Shown here piece by piece: positions 44,101-52,800 of a DNA stretch of 64,000 nt (its first letter is position 1; every line of letters starts with the position of its first letter). Source of the stretch: Ectocarpus siliculosus (lineage: Eukaryota; Sar; Phaeophyceae; Ectocarpales; Ectocarpaceae). The notes under the pieces were generated by a model. That model had not been told where the DNA came from. It saw only the letters and a list, made by a program, of their open reading frames with translations, and did no database searches. The DNA is taken from assembly GCA_000310025.1 (NCBI GenBank), contig FN648195.1:186505-250504 (forward strand), read 5' to 3'. The translations under genes and the position numbers were made by a program.

Positions 44101-45573
44101 GATATTCTATGCATCTGAAATAACTTCAGCAATAGCACATATGCACTCTCACGGATTCGTCCATCGCGACTTGAAGGCGAGCAACATCGTGTTCAGTGCT
44201 AGCGGACACGTCAAAATAGTCGACCTGGGGTGCTCGAAGCAGCTGGAAAGGCAAACAGGGGGTTGTAAAGATGGCGACGTAGGTGCCACTGGTGGCTTTT
44301 CTTTTCAGAAAACGTACACCTATTGCGGGACACCTCACAGCATGGCTCCAGAGATGGTGTCACGGGAAGGGCACGGGATGGCCGCGGATTGGTGGTGAGT
44401 GCGGTTAACCATGACCAATGTCGAGGACCCTACTGATGCTGTAGATTGTGCGGCATGACTACCAAATTGTATTCTTGGGTGGCGACGGCTTCTTTGTGTT
44501 CCTCGCTCCGCCCGCTTGTAGTGTGATTGGATTCGATTTCCGCCCTCGGTTGGGAAAACGTGCTGCTCGTGCTGACCTGACTCCACCACTTCCGGGGGAC
44601 TCGTGTATTGCAACGTAATCCCTCAGTTCTATTCGTTCCCAAGGACTTGAGCTTTGGCTCTATTCGATTCCCGCCGCCGCACGCAGGGCATTGGGAATCC
44701 TTGTGCACGAGATGGTGAACGGCGAGCCGCCTTTCGGATACGGAGGGGACGATTTGACGCAGAGAATCACGGCGGGTTTGCCGAGAGATACATCCCCGGA
44801 ATCGGGCGAACGGGAAGACAAGGACTATCGAAATGTTGATGAACCAAAGGTCTTGCCAATTGTGAGGTGCGGACTTGCGTGCACCCATTTCGTTGATGGC
44901 CTCTACTACTGAGGACCGGCCGTGAACTTGTTGCGTGCTTTAGGTCGGGGTTGGGGTAGAGGAGCCGACTCGAAGCCCTCAGGACAGCCCTGGGCCCCTC
45001 GCCCTCACGGACCTCCCTCCTCTTCGTCCCATCTGACCTCTTGTTCGGCGCCGCAGGCGGCTACTCGACACCGATCCCCAACAGCGCCTTGGCTTCTCGA
45101 GGGACGCCCAGGAAGTTATGTCCCACGCATGGTTCGCAGGTGTGGATTGGGAGAGGACCACCAAGGTAGGTGGGGGTGCCAGGTCAACGGCCCTCCTTCG
45201 TATGAACCAACACCATACCGCCATACTAAGATCCGAAAACATGTGCTCGAGAGATGTTGGGACCAAAGCGGCGGCCGGAAAAAAGGAACAACAGTGTTAC
45301 CACAGCTGCTGGCTCGTCCTAAGCAACCATGTCGTCCAAGCATGTGTTTTTGCAGAAAAAAACCTCTTGGTGCCAAACTTAGCAAGATGACGCTTCTGAC
45401 GATGGTGCTTCGTTTGTCCTTCCTTCCTCGCTGATCCCCACCCAAAACGCCAGCTGGATACCGAGCCCCCGGCGTTTCGAAAGGATCTAGGGGAGCTCGA
45501 ACACTTGGACGCAGAACACACGGGCATAAGTGCCACGGATGTCGATCCCGATGGGTTGTTCGCGGGGTTTTGA
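35129..45573 (+). CDS. AGC-family Ser/Thr protein kinase (PKA/PKG-like)
   Basis: Six exons join in phase: 35129-35380, 35961-36086, 44090-44394, 44687-44866, 45057-45165 and 45454-45573, giving 363 residues. Visible kinase landmarks: glycine loop LGSGRTGSVAL; lysine in FQAVKRV; hinge VLEPLLGGPL; catalytic loop HRDLKASN; magnesium motif DLG in place of DFG; activation segment TYCGTP and MAPE; ADWW; and the AGC-type RLLDTDPQQRLGFS with HAWFAGVDW. The C-terminal tail ends LFAGF, like the hydrophobic FxxF end of PKA. No cyclic-nucleotide domain is visible, so the catalytic part stands alone unless upstream exons were missed. The activation loop is longer than usual and Gly-rich. Intron 2 is 8 kb because a Ty3/gypsy element sits in it, but the coding exons show no damage. 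Confidence 0.93.
36300..36303. repeat. Target-site duplication, left copy (GATG)
   Basis: GATG precedes the 5' LTR and recurs at 43762-43765 after the 3' LTR. It can be read as five bases (AGATG) if the LTR is taken one base shorter. Confidence 0.8.
36304..36640 (+). repeat. 5' LTR
   Basis: 337 bp from TGTGGAGG to CTTCCATA, whose ends form an imperfect inverted repeat. It should carry promoter and polyadenylation signals, though I could not place them exactly. Confidence 0.95.
36641..36657 (+). other. Primer-binding site
   Basis: TTGGCGTCGACGAAGCG begins right after the LTR; TGGCG... would pair with a tRNA 3' end ...CGCCA. I cannot say which tRNA without the organism's tRNA set. Confidence 0.7.
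36717..38069 (+). CDS. gag: Gag polyprotein of the Ty3/gypsy element
   Basis: The first in-frame ATG is at 36717; the frame is open from before 36678. The product of about 450 residues has an N-terminal stretch rich in VNQ/NPVN repeats, a capsid-like helical region (about residues 110-300, with TWKEWVTAFTTSF), and a basic C-terminus. It ends with a zinc-knuckle variant C-x4-C-x8-H-x4-C (CDFIGC...H...C). The frame stops at UAG 38067-38069 and remains open beyond in the same frame. Confidence 0.9.
   Translation: MLMPGAVHQHDIRKVNPRSLASDLDAENRSGMRTTVSVQQTPAQNMNVSTPTNSSINPVHQNTVNQASPNQVNQQTVNQDNPTPVNPPTVNQDVISTARFTLKANDLPPDLKLEGLPHEDVPEKMALYRAHIGLLSADNVSQSTIDHRAIKHLALFVRGAAAQSLSLMLSSSLEWRPPAQLNALRARGEVVRITPPKTWKEWVTAFTTSFAPANRIALLARDVMTLEAKSSESVDVFALRVSRAYARRLAEAERTAPLNVPPHEHAFNQALTASFENGVHPHIRVEMMRVDPSDSFMESKARARRHESNKLRSPPAPISATASTVYGSARSGQLQTTAQDNRDRISALENYISGQEAFVSSGGAYSTQRGGRPQRGTDKRDRDSSKSRGPPARAKTRVSFAGNTKSDNDNTRKECDFIGCRFSNIRFTHNRAECNNEEATKKEGYKVTKD
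38070..39113 (+). CDS. Retropepsin-like protease domain (gag frame, after UAG)
   Basis: The same frame as gag continues without interruption from the UAG to 39113. Residues around 38650-38690 contain ITIDTACDIPCIS, an aspartic protease active site of D-T-A type. LLDNSIMDAFGG, about 80 residues later, matches the conserved second motif position. The long basic N-terminal part (about 38103-38500) is not recognisable. The domain should cleave Gag and Pol. Expression needs UAG readthrough or another way past the stop. Confidence 0.85.
   Translation, partial: GRPSRQRPSANVGHQSFGSVKPVCTNWDRLQSKSKQKRAKVDERDSKHCKNGVRSLVGKKKKAVREQRCSKTVEVHVPREYSREGCSNKQTRGVPKSSTSTTDAVASVDPALRDSTQVGQVAACLAPQALHVATVAGDFRSKHRSNLMRTDRNEEFQAFYMSALAGYPVCPSVLRSTSKRVRVPARINNESVDEITIDTACDIPCISRKFMRSHKTLKNTDIFPVPPGAINLRSADGSPLKIAGYTRFELTLGEITLPVEALVLPSLGPDNMLLDNSIMDAFGGVLDWQAEELSFKTTATKIPAVHRKTRYPTTDQGNSLNCSVVAVERDTPVMPVQGNAAYLHNMR
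39014..42349 (+). CDS. pol: Pol: reverse transcriptase, RNase H, integrase
   Basis: The frame is open from 39014 (after a stop at 39011-39013) and lies at -1 to the protease frame, with a 100-bp overlap. From residue 1 at 39194 it contains RT with the catalytic YMDD at about residue 291, preceded by RLPFGIANAPFLFQR. RNase H shows HVDASEVGAAFLAQ and TDHAALRYLY. The integrase zinc finger has H-x-GH...C-LEC-LAC. The D,D-35-E core includes VDLVEYKS, HSDQGTEF and a glutamate in NSVSERVHS. A GPY/F module (WRGPYVI) follows. There is no internal stop over about 1,050 codons. It ends at TAA 42347-42349. Confidence 0.96.
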   Translation, partial: SGKQFELFCGSSREGHACDACTRKCSIPAQHEIAVEIHSLEAPDETTAAVVEPRIVTSDDVGKQDTPDAFRRVIVARTVCHWYKHNKSAMVQLANPSHRPVSLKRNTLIGYISPVKTVLPQTMSSVQSSPAETEKIRADLTRALAKAFRDTTFSPDQCEEMLKLCTKYRSVFSLSPKELGKCTLTEADFPIQPGTKPVNRAPYRANPRMQEVIDKCVGEMEEAGIIEQRASPWGSAVTLVAKADGSPRFCVDYRATINKNLIRKSWPMPEMASHIDTVAGAKYITVCDVQSAYHQIPIAEAEQDNTAFVTRDGKWVFKRLPFGIANAPFLFQRTMALTFAHFGPKSGLLVYMDDLICCSSTWEGHISLLENTFQALQAAGLLKPSKVQFGPKEVKYLGHVLSADGIRLGDDRIKSILELPTPTNIKSLRSVLGTVNYVRKFVPDLAAVTAPMVDLTKKDAVKSVAKRWGPKHDEAFADLKRLLTNAPVLHFPDFSKEFVIHVDASEVGAAFLAQQNGDDVNIIAYFSQRFNKSQQHYSATMKECYAVVLAIQHWRPYLWGRHFTCVTDHAALRYLYTMQDTSNMLTRWAIALQSFDFTVKHKPGKLHVVPDTLSRLFVFENEQERTAPNLAPICRNVPDDPKLQQHMPNRPYQVSIDKLDDVQPVLSDRELFTVNSNFVSAMKVFESVDHEKLREKQAEEYGEYVQYILDAKARLLDNETATSMSYYSIQDGLLFKSYLPGHLRKRSTFSNQLVVPHDLTGLVMHAYHDHALSGGHLAFRPTYEKIRQKYWWQSMNRDIRTWCLECLACQRRKTPHRRPKLPTGHVPVQRPFERVSVDLVEYKSLSTSAVGMRCKYVLSMMDHLTRYAILTPVPNKTAETIARVIIDRIISIFGPPEMLHSDQGTEFENKIIYQLQTILGYKKTRTTPYRPQGNSVSERVHSTMHSMLAMHSSMDCDNWAELLPMVQLAYNTSFNKTMHETPYFLMFGRQARLPVDVILGIPHVGSTADTESFAQNTRENLQIAFELARRNLTERAEKQAAKNEKLPQYPVFKPGQQVLVYRPHQDSDGPNPKLFLPWRGPYVICSQLSPVVYRVQRVNETREKYPCTLPI
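42350..42880 (+). CDS. Chromodomain-like C-terminus of Pol, beyond an in-frame TAA
   Basis: The pol frame continues open from the TAA to 42880 for 176 codons. The part around 42470-42640 (VVLKVVGHR, then YRLRLKGYGPESDLMYRADE and MISAYRSK) has the layout of a chromodomain, but the usual tryptophans are absent. The remainder is Lys/Arg-rich. Either the TAA is a recent nonsense change or the tail is expressed by readthrough. Its identity as a chromodomain is an inference. Confidence 0.65.
   Translation, partial: NSTIKEKPPAPQFEKLAEYFLGKQIPLPALTANDENQPKIERCVVLKVVGHRSGQGRKGPHNYRYRLRLKGYGPESDLMYRADEVPQCHEMISAYRSKHDLDIAPAKKSSEAPQKIAKRKRDEGRDPSTNKRARHKAKPTKACTKPTKCVNKESAQRKSKRSPKANKRYISKVSKR
43407..43421 (+). 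other. Polypurine tract
   Basis: GAAGAAAAAGGGGGG lies three bases before the 3' LTR, as expected for plus-strand priming during reverse transcription. Confidence 0.9.
43425..43761 (+). repeat. 3' LTR
   Basis: 337 bp, identical in length to the 5' LTR, with five substitutions seen by eye: near 43618, two near 43672, one near 43678, and one near 43727. Confidence 0.95.
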
Positions 45574-46539
45574 AGTTTTTAGGGACACAAGAGAGATCAA
45601 TCATCAGCGACAACCATTTCGTTTGTACGTCGTCGTTGAGGTCCAAAGGGCAAGGCGTGCGCGGCCTTGTCTACAGATTTGACGGGATAGCCTTCAGTTA
45701 GCCGCGACAGATAGAACGCAACAAGAACACGCTAGAGATCCATCCTAATAGCATCTACGCAAGGAAACCGTGGGAGGGGATAACCCGTCGTACGCTTGTG
45801 CTTGGGGTCAAACGAGCTGGAAACTTTGCCAAAGCTTGCGTGCTTGCTGCAAGTCCATGGTAAGTAGGCCACCTTCGACCCCAAAGCTGGAAAGGAACAT
45901 AGGCCACCCGTGGCGTTGTTTCTAAAGTTTGTTTCTCGGGTGTTGCGGGTCAACTTTGCGAACACGCAAAATCTCTCATCTTGTTGCACGCCTACAAAAC
46001 CTGCCTGGTCTGTCGGTGGAATGGGGAGAAAGGCGAAACGAACGAAATTACAAGCCTCATTAGCACTTCACGTAGACCCTGACCACTTGAACGTGGCGCA
46101 CGTCTCTTGCCGCCATAGTTATCGTCGGCTAGGCGTCTCTACCGAGCGAGTGGGTGCGCAACGACAAGGAGGAAAGGGGAACCAGGAACCGCAGGAAAAA
46201 AACGTCATTTGCTACGATTTTCGACAACATTGGCCTCGCCTTCTTATCCACGCGGCGACGCAACCTTTCCAAGGAGGCTCTTTCCAGTCGCAGCCAAACC
46301 AAAGTCGAATCTGGCTCACGTTGCGTGTACCGTTGAAACCATCGCCTTCGACAACCCGAGGTGCTCGCAGAGACACCCTTTCATTGCTCTCTGCCTTCAC
46401 ACGATGGCCTCGTCCCCGGCTCCCGCAATATGGACAGTTCTTCCATCATGTGTACGACCAATTTCGGCATACACGTGCGTACAAGGAAACGACACTCCAA
46501 ACCACCGTGCCCTTGGGGCATCTACGACACGGGGAGCGA
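45574..46539. other. Convergent intergenic region, no gene recognised
   Basis: Between the kinase stop and the stop of the minus-strand TPR gene. Long plus-strand frames that begin here and cross 46540-46828 are shadows of the TPR gene's last exon. Confidence 0.6.
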
Positions 46540-49500
46540 CTACGCGTACTTGGCAGCGGCGAAGCCCGCAACAGCAAACGCGACCAACCCAACCGCGATC
46601 GAAGCGTACAACAATCTGTCCCCCCCGACGCCCCCTCGCCGGTCACCCCCCCCCCCCCTCCCCGGGTCTTGCAGACGCTCCCCTCTGGCCCGCGCAGCCG
46701 CCTCTTCCACTTGCCGTCTCCCCGGGGCCGTGGTCTTCGCAGCGCCTCTCTTGAACACGCCTCCCCAGAGACTCCGCCGCGCGGCTTCCACCTCTTTCTG
46801 CTTGATGCGCAAGCTTTTCAGGGCTAACCTGACCGGCTTGTCCCCAGGTGCTAGCTTGGCGGCCTGCGTGTTGGTGGTGCGTAATGGTCGGGGAAAATGG
46901 GCGGCATGGAGATCCGGGGCGTTTTGCGAGGACGGTGGGTGGTGGGACGTTGCTTATCAAATCATTAGAGCTACTCCTCTGCCATTCCTCCCTGTGTTTC
47001 CGAAACTTTTCCCGCGCAATTGCTACCGTGCAACAGCCGGGTGTACGAAGCGCCAAATATCGTGCTGGCTCTATGTGAATGGTAGGCGGCGATTCCTTCT
47101 CGCGTGCTCAGGGCAACAGAAAGTATGCCGCACTCCAAACAACCTTGACGTAAAACGAAACTATCTATCGCGTTCTCCCCCCTCTTCCTGCTGTAACCTC
47201 TCGATCGTTCACCTCTTGCAAATCGGTGGAGCTCCCTTCCAGGTCTCCGGCGTCCATCTTCGCTTTGCCCCTCCAAAACCACGCTTTTGCGCACTACCGC
47301 ACGACCGAAAATCGGGTGTTCCGCCAGCCCAGCCCAGGAAAGAGGGGGATTCACGGCATGCCGAAGGGGGGGTAGGGAGTGCTAGAAGCGACCGACGACA
47401 GCACCCGCGCTTTCGTAAATTTCCGTCAGAGGTGAAAAACCTTCGGCCTTAACATTGCCGCGGTCTCCGCAATAATGTGGGTACATGTGGAGCACAGAAC
47501 TAGCTTCGCTGCGGGACACGTGCTGTAAGTCAGGTATCCGCACATCGCGATAAGGTGTTGCTGGGTACCAGCCCACAAGCCGTAGCTTAACCTCTTGAGT
47601 TTGTGTACACTCTACTATTATATTGCTGTTTCAGGTTCGTCTTTCTGCGTGCTGCTGATGGAACCCTAAAACACTAACGCACCTAGTGCTCTTGTGCATG
47701 AGGAACACATTTACTGTTGTACACAAGCGTCAATCAGGTTGAGGGGTCGGCACCTCGTGGGATAGGATGCACCCGTCTGCCGTGGGCAGCCAGCCCATCC
47801 GTCGCTACCCGAGAAAAGCATCCCAACATTGTAACGACGAAAACCAGGTCTCCGAAACATGAGAGATCAACAGACGGCGGGCGTTTCTCACCGTGGCGTC
47901 TAGCTCGATCGCTTGGCCCGCGAACTCCGCGGCGCGGCCCGCGTTATCGCTGCGCCCCCCCCCCCCCACCCCCCCCCCCCTTCCCCCCNNNNNNNNNNNN
48001 NNNNNNNNNNNNNNNNNNNNNNNNNNNNNNNNNNNNNNNNNNNNNNNNNNNNNNNNNNNNNNNNNNNNNNNNNNNNNNNNNNNNNNNNGGAAAAACCGGG
48101 TTTCCAAAAAAGAAGAAAACAAGGGGGGGGGGGTTTTTTCCCCGGGGGTTTTAGTTGAATCCCTTGGCCCCGAAATTCCGGGGGGGGCCCCGGTTTTTCC
48201 CCCCCCCCCCCCCCCCCCCCCCCCTCGCGCTCCCGCCCAGCTTGGCGAGGCACTGGCACAGGTTGAGAAGCACCGGAAGCTTCGCGGCCGTGAGGCTTTC
48301 CCTGTGCTTGTCGCTGAAGTCGAAGTTTATCTGAAGCTCGTCAAAGTCCACGTGGTGCAGCGCTCTGTGTTGTTAGATTCGGTTCGGACGACGGAAGGGC
48401 ATCGACGGCGGCGGGGGAGGGGGGGCTTCGGTTGGTGCGCGCTCGTTCGTTGCCTTGTGAGGAAAGGTGTGAACTACTCACCACCTCAACGTGCTGCTTC
48501 CGACACGACGCATGGGCCGGCCGCGGGGATGGGGGGGCTGGGCCGTTTGCCTACTTGAGTGAGTAGAGGGAGTTGTCCTTGACAGGCGCCGGGACGAGAT
48601 ATGACTCTTGTTGTCGGTTTCATCTCCACACTTTGTTCTTTCATGCTGCAACCCTTCGGAGAAGGAGTATTGAATACACAAGAGCCTTCTCGGGATATTA
48701 TTCAAAACTACCGGCTAACGAACGACCAACACTCTCTGAGGCGGCTGAGAAAATCCGTGAGTGTACATCCCCGACAACCATCGCCACCTTTCGTATGCCT
48801 CCGCAGCGTCCTCCATACAGCCTCTCTTGAACCGTTCGTTCCCCAGCTGCCGCAAACGCCCAGCGGTCTCTAACCTCTCTTCAAAGAGGTACGATTTTTC
48901 CTGGAAAACGCGGAATGAGAATTGATAAGATATGATCGTATACCGCGGGCAAGGCGATGGACCTATTATGCCTCGCTCAATCGACGAGGAAACAAGTGCA
49001 AAGAGGCACACGGGGACGCGAGGAGTGGGATGGGGCGACACGTGTGACCCTCCACGTGCAACTTCAACCGCACAACAGTTGTAAACGAACTACACATCGT
49101 ATGTACCTGGTAATTTACCCGTGTGTGCTTGATGAGAAGACTCACGTGCTAGCACCCAGGGCAAACAATTCTATCAATGTCCCTGCTCATCTGTGCCTCG
49201 TCGGACGGCACTCTTGAGGATATCGATCAGGCTATCCACAGACAGTCACAATCACTATCAACTCAAATCCAGAGGCACATCGTCTTTTCGTAGTGTTCGA
49301 GTTGGATGTTTGTGGACCCCAACCAAGACCTGGTGAGTGCCTGTGCATGTGATAAAACAAGTAGCGAGTCTACCTGCTGTGGACAAAGATTTTTGTGCAA
49401 CAACTCTGCCGTCCGAGCAAGCAGGTTGTACTTGTCGACTACGGCTGGAGACTGGAGACTATGTACAGCAGTGCAGCTGCTTGTAGATGTTCCACAGATA

Positions 49501-49627
49501 TGCTGACGGAGCACCAAATTCCGGAGGAATGCATGTACATAGTCTTGTTGTCAGGCTCGTATAGTACCTTAGTCAGGAGATCATCCTCAGTCTCGCCCTC
49601 CACCACTTGTGAGACAGCGTCAGCCAT
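46540..49627 (-). CDS. TPR-domain protein with C-terminal membrane anchor, incomplete
   Basis: Recognised minus-strand pieces: first exon 49627-49568 (20 codons, acidic, starts MADAVSQVVEGETEDD); 48900-48788, with LRQLGNERFKRGCMEDAAEAY, a first TPR helix pair; and 48364 to about 48226, in phase with it, containing RALHHVDFDELQINFDFSDK and LPVLLNLCQCLAKLGG. A part ending at 47892 has AGRAAEFAGQAIELDAT, a typical TPR helix B. The last exon, 46828-46540, has LKSLRIKQKEVEAARRSLWG and a hydrophobic C-terminus LLYASIAVGLVAFAVAGFAA before KYA and the stop. The layout is that of TPR immunophilins of the FKBP8/TWD1 type, tail-anchored to ER or mitochondria, but I found no FKBP domain. The 100-N gap lies inside a TPR exon or its intron. 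Exons between 47892 and 46828 are unresolved. Confidence 0.7.
47989..48088. other. Assembly gap of 100 N inside the TPR gene
   Basis: A placeholder gap. Flanks at 47953-47988 (C-runs) and 48089-48225 (GGGGTTTTTTCCCCGGGGG-like sequence) look like end-of-read artefacts, similar to those beside the first gap. Confidence 0.95.
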
Positions 49628-49813
49628 TTTCAGCCCTGGAGAGAGAGGGAGAGAGAGAGAGAGATCGTGTTGTGGGGTGCGGGAGAGGGAGTTTGGCCCG
49701 ATCCGCTCGCCAAATCGGTTCGCGAGGCATGTTTTGCCTACTGTAGTTCCGCCGCTTCCTGTACCCAAACCGGCTGCTCCGCCGACCCACCAGCTGCAAC
49801 ATACACGATCGCA
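49628..49813. promoter_or_regulatory. Compact divergent promoter, TPR gene and DECR2-like gene
   Basis: Only 186 bp separate the two start codons. The interval includes a GA-rich tract (GAGAGAGAGGGAGAGAGAGA, about 49640-49664), often seen near core promoters. No TATA box is evident on either side. Use as a bidirectional promoter is inferred from geometry alone. Confidence 0.55.
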
Positions 49814-52800
49814 ATGAGTTCCTCTGCAATCCAGTCGCCGTTCCACCAAGACTGCCTGCGAGGGAAAGTCGCGCTTGTGACTGGTGGCGGCTCCGGGATC
49901 GGCTTCCAAATCGCCAGACAGCTAGGTATGGCGTACTCCGGTAGCGGGTTGCACCGCATGTTGGTCTCATGCTTTGTGTCCTGCCGCGTTACTTCCGCGT
50001 ACACGCGTGCACTGGCCTGTGACCGAAAGGGGATCTTCCTGAAGCTTGAAATGCGCTGTCTGCTGTTGAATTTCTGCGGCGAGCAGAGTTGTCGCATGTG
50101 CAAAAGAAGAACAGGCAGGAATACAGTCGAAATTTACCCGCATTACAACATTCAACCTGACTCCGCCGTGCCTGTGACTGAGACTGACTCTGAAACAGCG
50201 ACGCCGCCTCCTACGAAGAGCCGCGTGCCAAAGCCGGCCACGGAGCTCCTCTGTCGAACGGGTACACTGATCGATCGTACAACCGGCATTTAGAAGGATG
50301 GCCTGCATTGCTACATATGGACCAAGGAGCCGCGGCGGTCGTACCCGAGCGCCTGTCCGGCATTACTGACCCTCACACCTGTTTAGTTACCGTACATTTA
50401 TACACATGATAAGAATGCCAAATATTCATTTTTATGCCGATCGACGCGGTCGGAAAAAAAACAATGATATGACAGGCCATAGACCCCCCCCCCCCCCCCA
50501 AGGGGAGACTGGAAACCCGTGAGCACTTTCACAAAATGTAAAATCAAATGTGGGTGCTGAGTACTAAACCTCTTCTTCTGTCCTGCTGCTCCTGTAGGTC
50601 TCCATGGGGCGAGCGTGGTCATCATGGGCCGTCGCGAGAAGTTCCTGTCGGAAGCAGTCGACCAGCTTCACGCTGACGGAGTGGCGGCATCGTTCTTCAC
50701 GGGTGATGTGAGGTGGGCGCCGTTGATATTTCCGCGCCCTCTGCATGTAGCGTATTAATTTGCCGACAACCTCCAAACTTCCGGCGTGCGTCGTCGATTG
50801 CGGGATGGCCAAAATCACTTCTTGGTGTATCCCCCTCCATGCTCTGTAACATCCTACAAACAGACAATGTTTTTGTCACATATGGCGAACAAAGCTAACG
50901 CAAAAAGTTCGCTTGCACGTTATTGACAAGGTTAATGCTATTTACACCTGCCGATGTGCGTCTTTATTTTCTGTCAACAGGTCAAGAGAAAGTGCCGAGG
51001 CCTCGGTGGCATTCACGGTGAAGACCTACGGCCGCATGGACACCCTCGTGAACGGGGCGGCCGGAAACTTCCTCGCCAATGCGCACGAGCTTAAACTCAA
51101 GGTTGACTCGGCTTTGCTCGACACCATTCGCCCTACGTCCGCGAACATACCGCCTCTAGATTTCAGAGCAGCCTACCGCTATTAGCAACCCGGAAGCGAA
51201 GCGCCACACCACGTTTCAAACCATAGCACCAATGCGCTAAATAGCGACCGGGGGGCGACACGCCAAACCACGTGTCAAACCATTGCATGCCTCAATTATC
51301 CCCTCTCACACAGGGCTTCAAGACGGTCATGGAGATCGACACTGTGGGGGTGTTCAACATGAGCTCGGCGGCGTTTCCGGCTTTGCGGGAGTCCGGCGCG
51401 GGCGCCATCATCAACATCACCATGACGCTGCACTACGGCGCGACCTGGTTCCAGGCCCACGCGTCTGCCGCGAAGGCCGCGATCGACTCTCTGACAAGGC
51501 ACGTGCGGCGTGCCCCGGTGGGGTGTCGGATGTTCATAGCGTTCGTTGCATAAGACAACACACCCCCTGATATTCATACCGTCGGATGCGCACGATTCCA
51601 CCCCCCCTACACCCCCTTGACCGATTTTCAATGCTCGCGTACTCTGCAGCAAACACAGCGACGGTGCCGAAATGGCGTTGTTGGAACGATGTTGTCGAGA
51701 GCTTTTCGAAAACGTACCGTTTGTTTTTCGCATCGTCGTCGTCGTGGAGTAATCGAGCTTGAAGAATCGGTCCAGGGGGTGTGGTATCTTATGCAACCTA
51801 CGGGTACAACTTACATTGGGTTCGTCGTGGTGCCGGTTGGATAGTGCCACTGCCCGGAATAAGTGTCGATGAAAGCGCGTGTCATGGATGGAATGGTCCA
51901 GTTGTGCCGTTCTGTTAATAGTGCGGGTCGCGATGAGTTGCGCCGATGTGTCAGGCGGGCGCATGCCGGCACCACTGCGAGCCAAATAATGAATTGTTGC
52001 CATGTTGGCCTTGGCGCCTCTCATGGTAAAGTATCGGGACGGATTGCGACAGGCTTTCATTCTAAAAGCAATATTGCATATGCGTGAGGGACAATCCCAG
52101 TGCTGAGCATCGTTCGACATTATATCTGTCCAAAATTGCCGTGCGCGTACATTTGCCGGTCGCTTCCACAGTACTATCCCCTTCCCCGCCGGCCTTCCAC
52201 TTTGTAAAAGCACAGCTCTGCTGTAGTGAAGCACGGGGTCTTTCCAGTCTCCCGTCCCCCCTCAACGCTCCAGCAGTTTGTGCTTCTTCAGTGCTTGCCT
52301 TCGTTTTACAAGCACTACCAGTGCACTCTTGCATGCATTCGTGAGCGTAAGAGTAATGGCTTTTCCGAGTTAATATGCAGTACCTCTTTTTGGTTCGACC
52401 CCCTCCTGTTTGTCGGCCGCACGCACAGGTCCTTGGCCATGGAATGGGGCTCTTACGGCATTCGGGTCAACGGCATTGCCCCGGGGCCAATCGCCGACAC
52501 ACCGGGAATGGCGAAGCTCAGCGTGGGTCTCGGACGCGATGATGCCAACAAGCATGTGGGTACTGTAGGTATATGTGTCGCTGTCTCGCCCTCTGCCTCG
52601 CTTTCTCTCTCTTCCTCAGTGTGTTTTCACCAGTGTGCGTTTTGTTCCAGGATAGACAGACAGACCCAGCCCCTCCTGTCCGGAACGGGCGAACCAAAGT
52701 GGTTGCGATGATGATCACTTCTTAGGAGGACGATTTGTATGGTTACTCCAGCAGTTGAATAAGGGGTCTTGACGGGGGTTTTATTTGTTCCCTTTTTCTC

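Noticed and set aside
46361-47452. 363-codon plus frame
   Set aside because: It is antisense to the last exon of the TPR gene, whose minus-strand reading has helical and membrane-anchor features and a clean splice acceptor.
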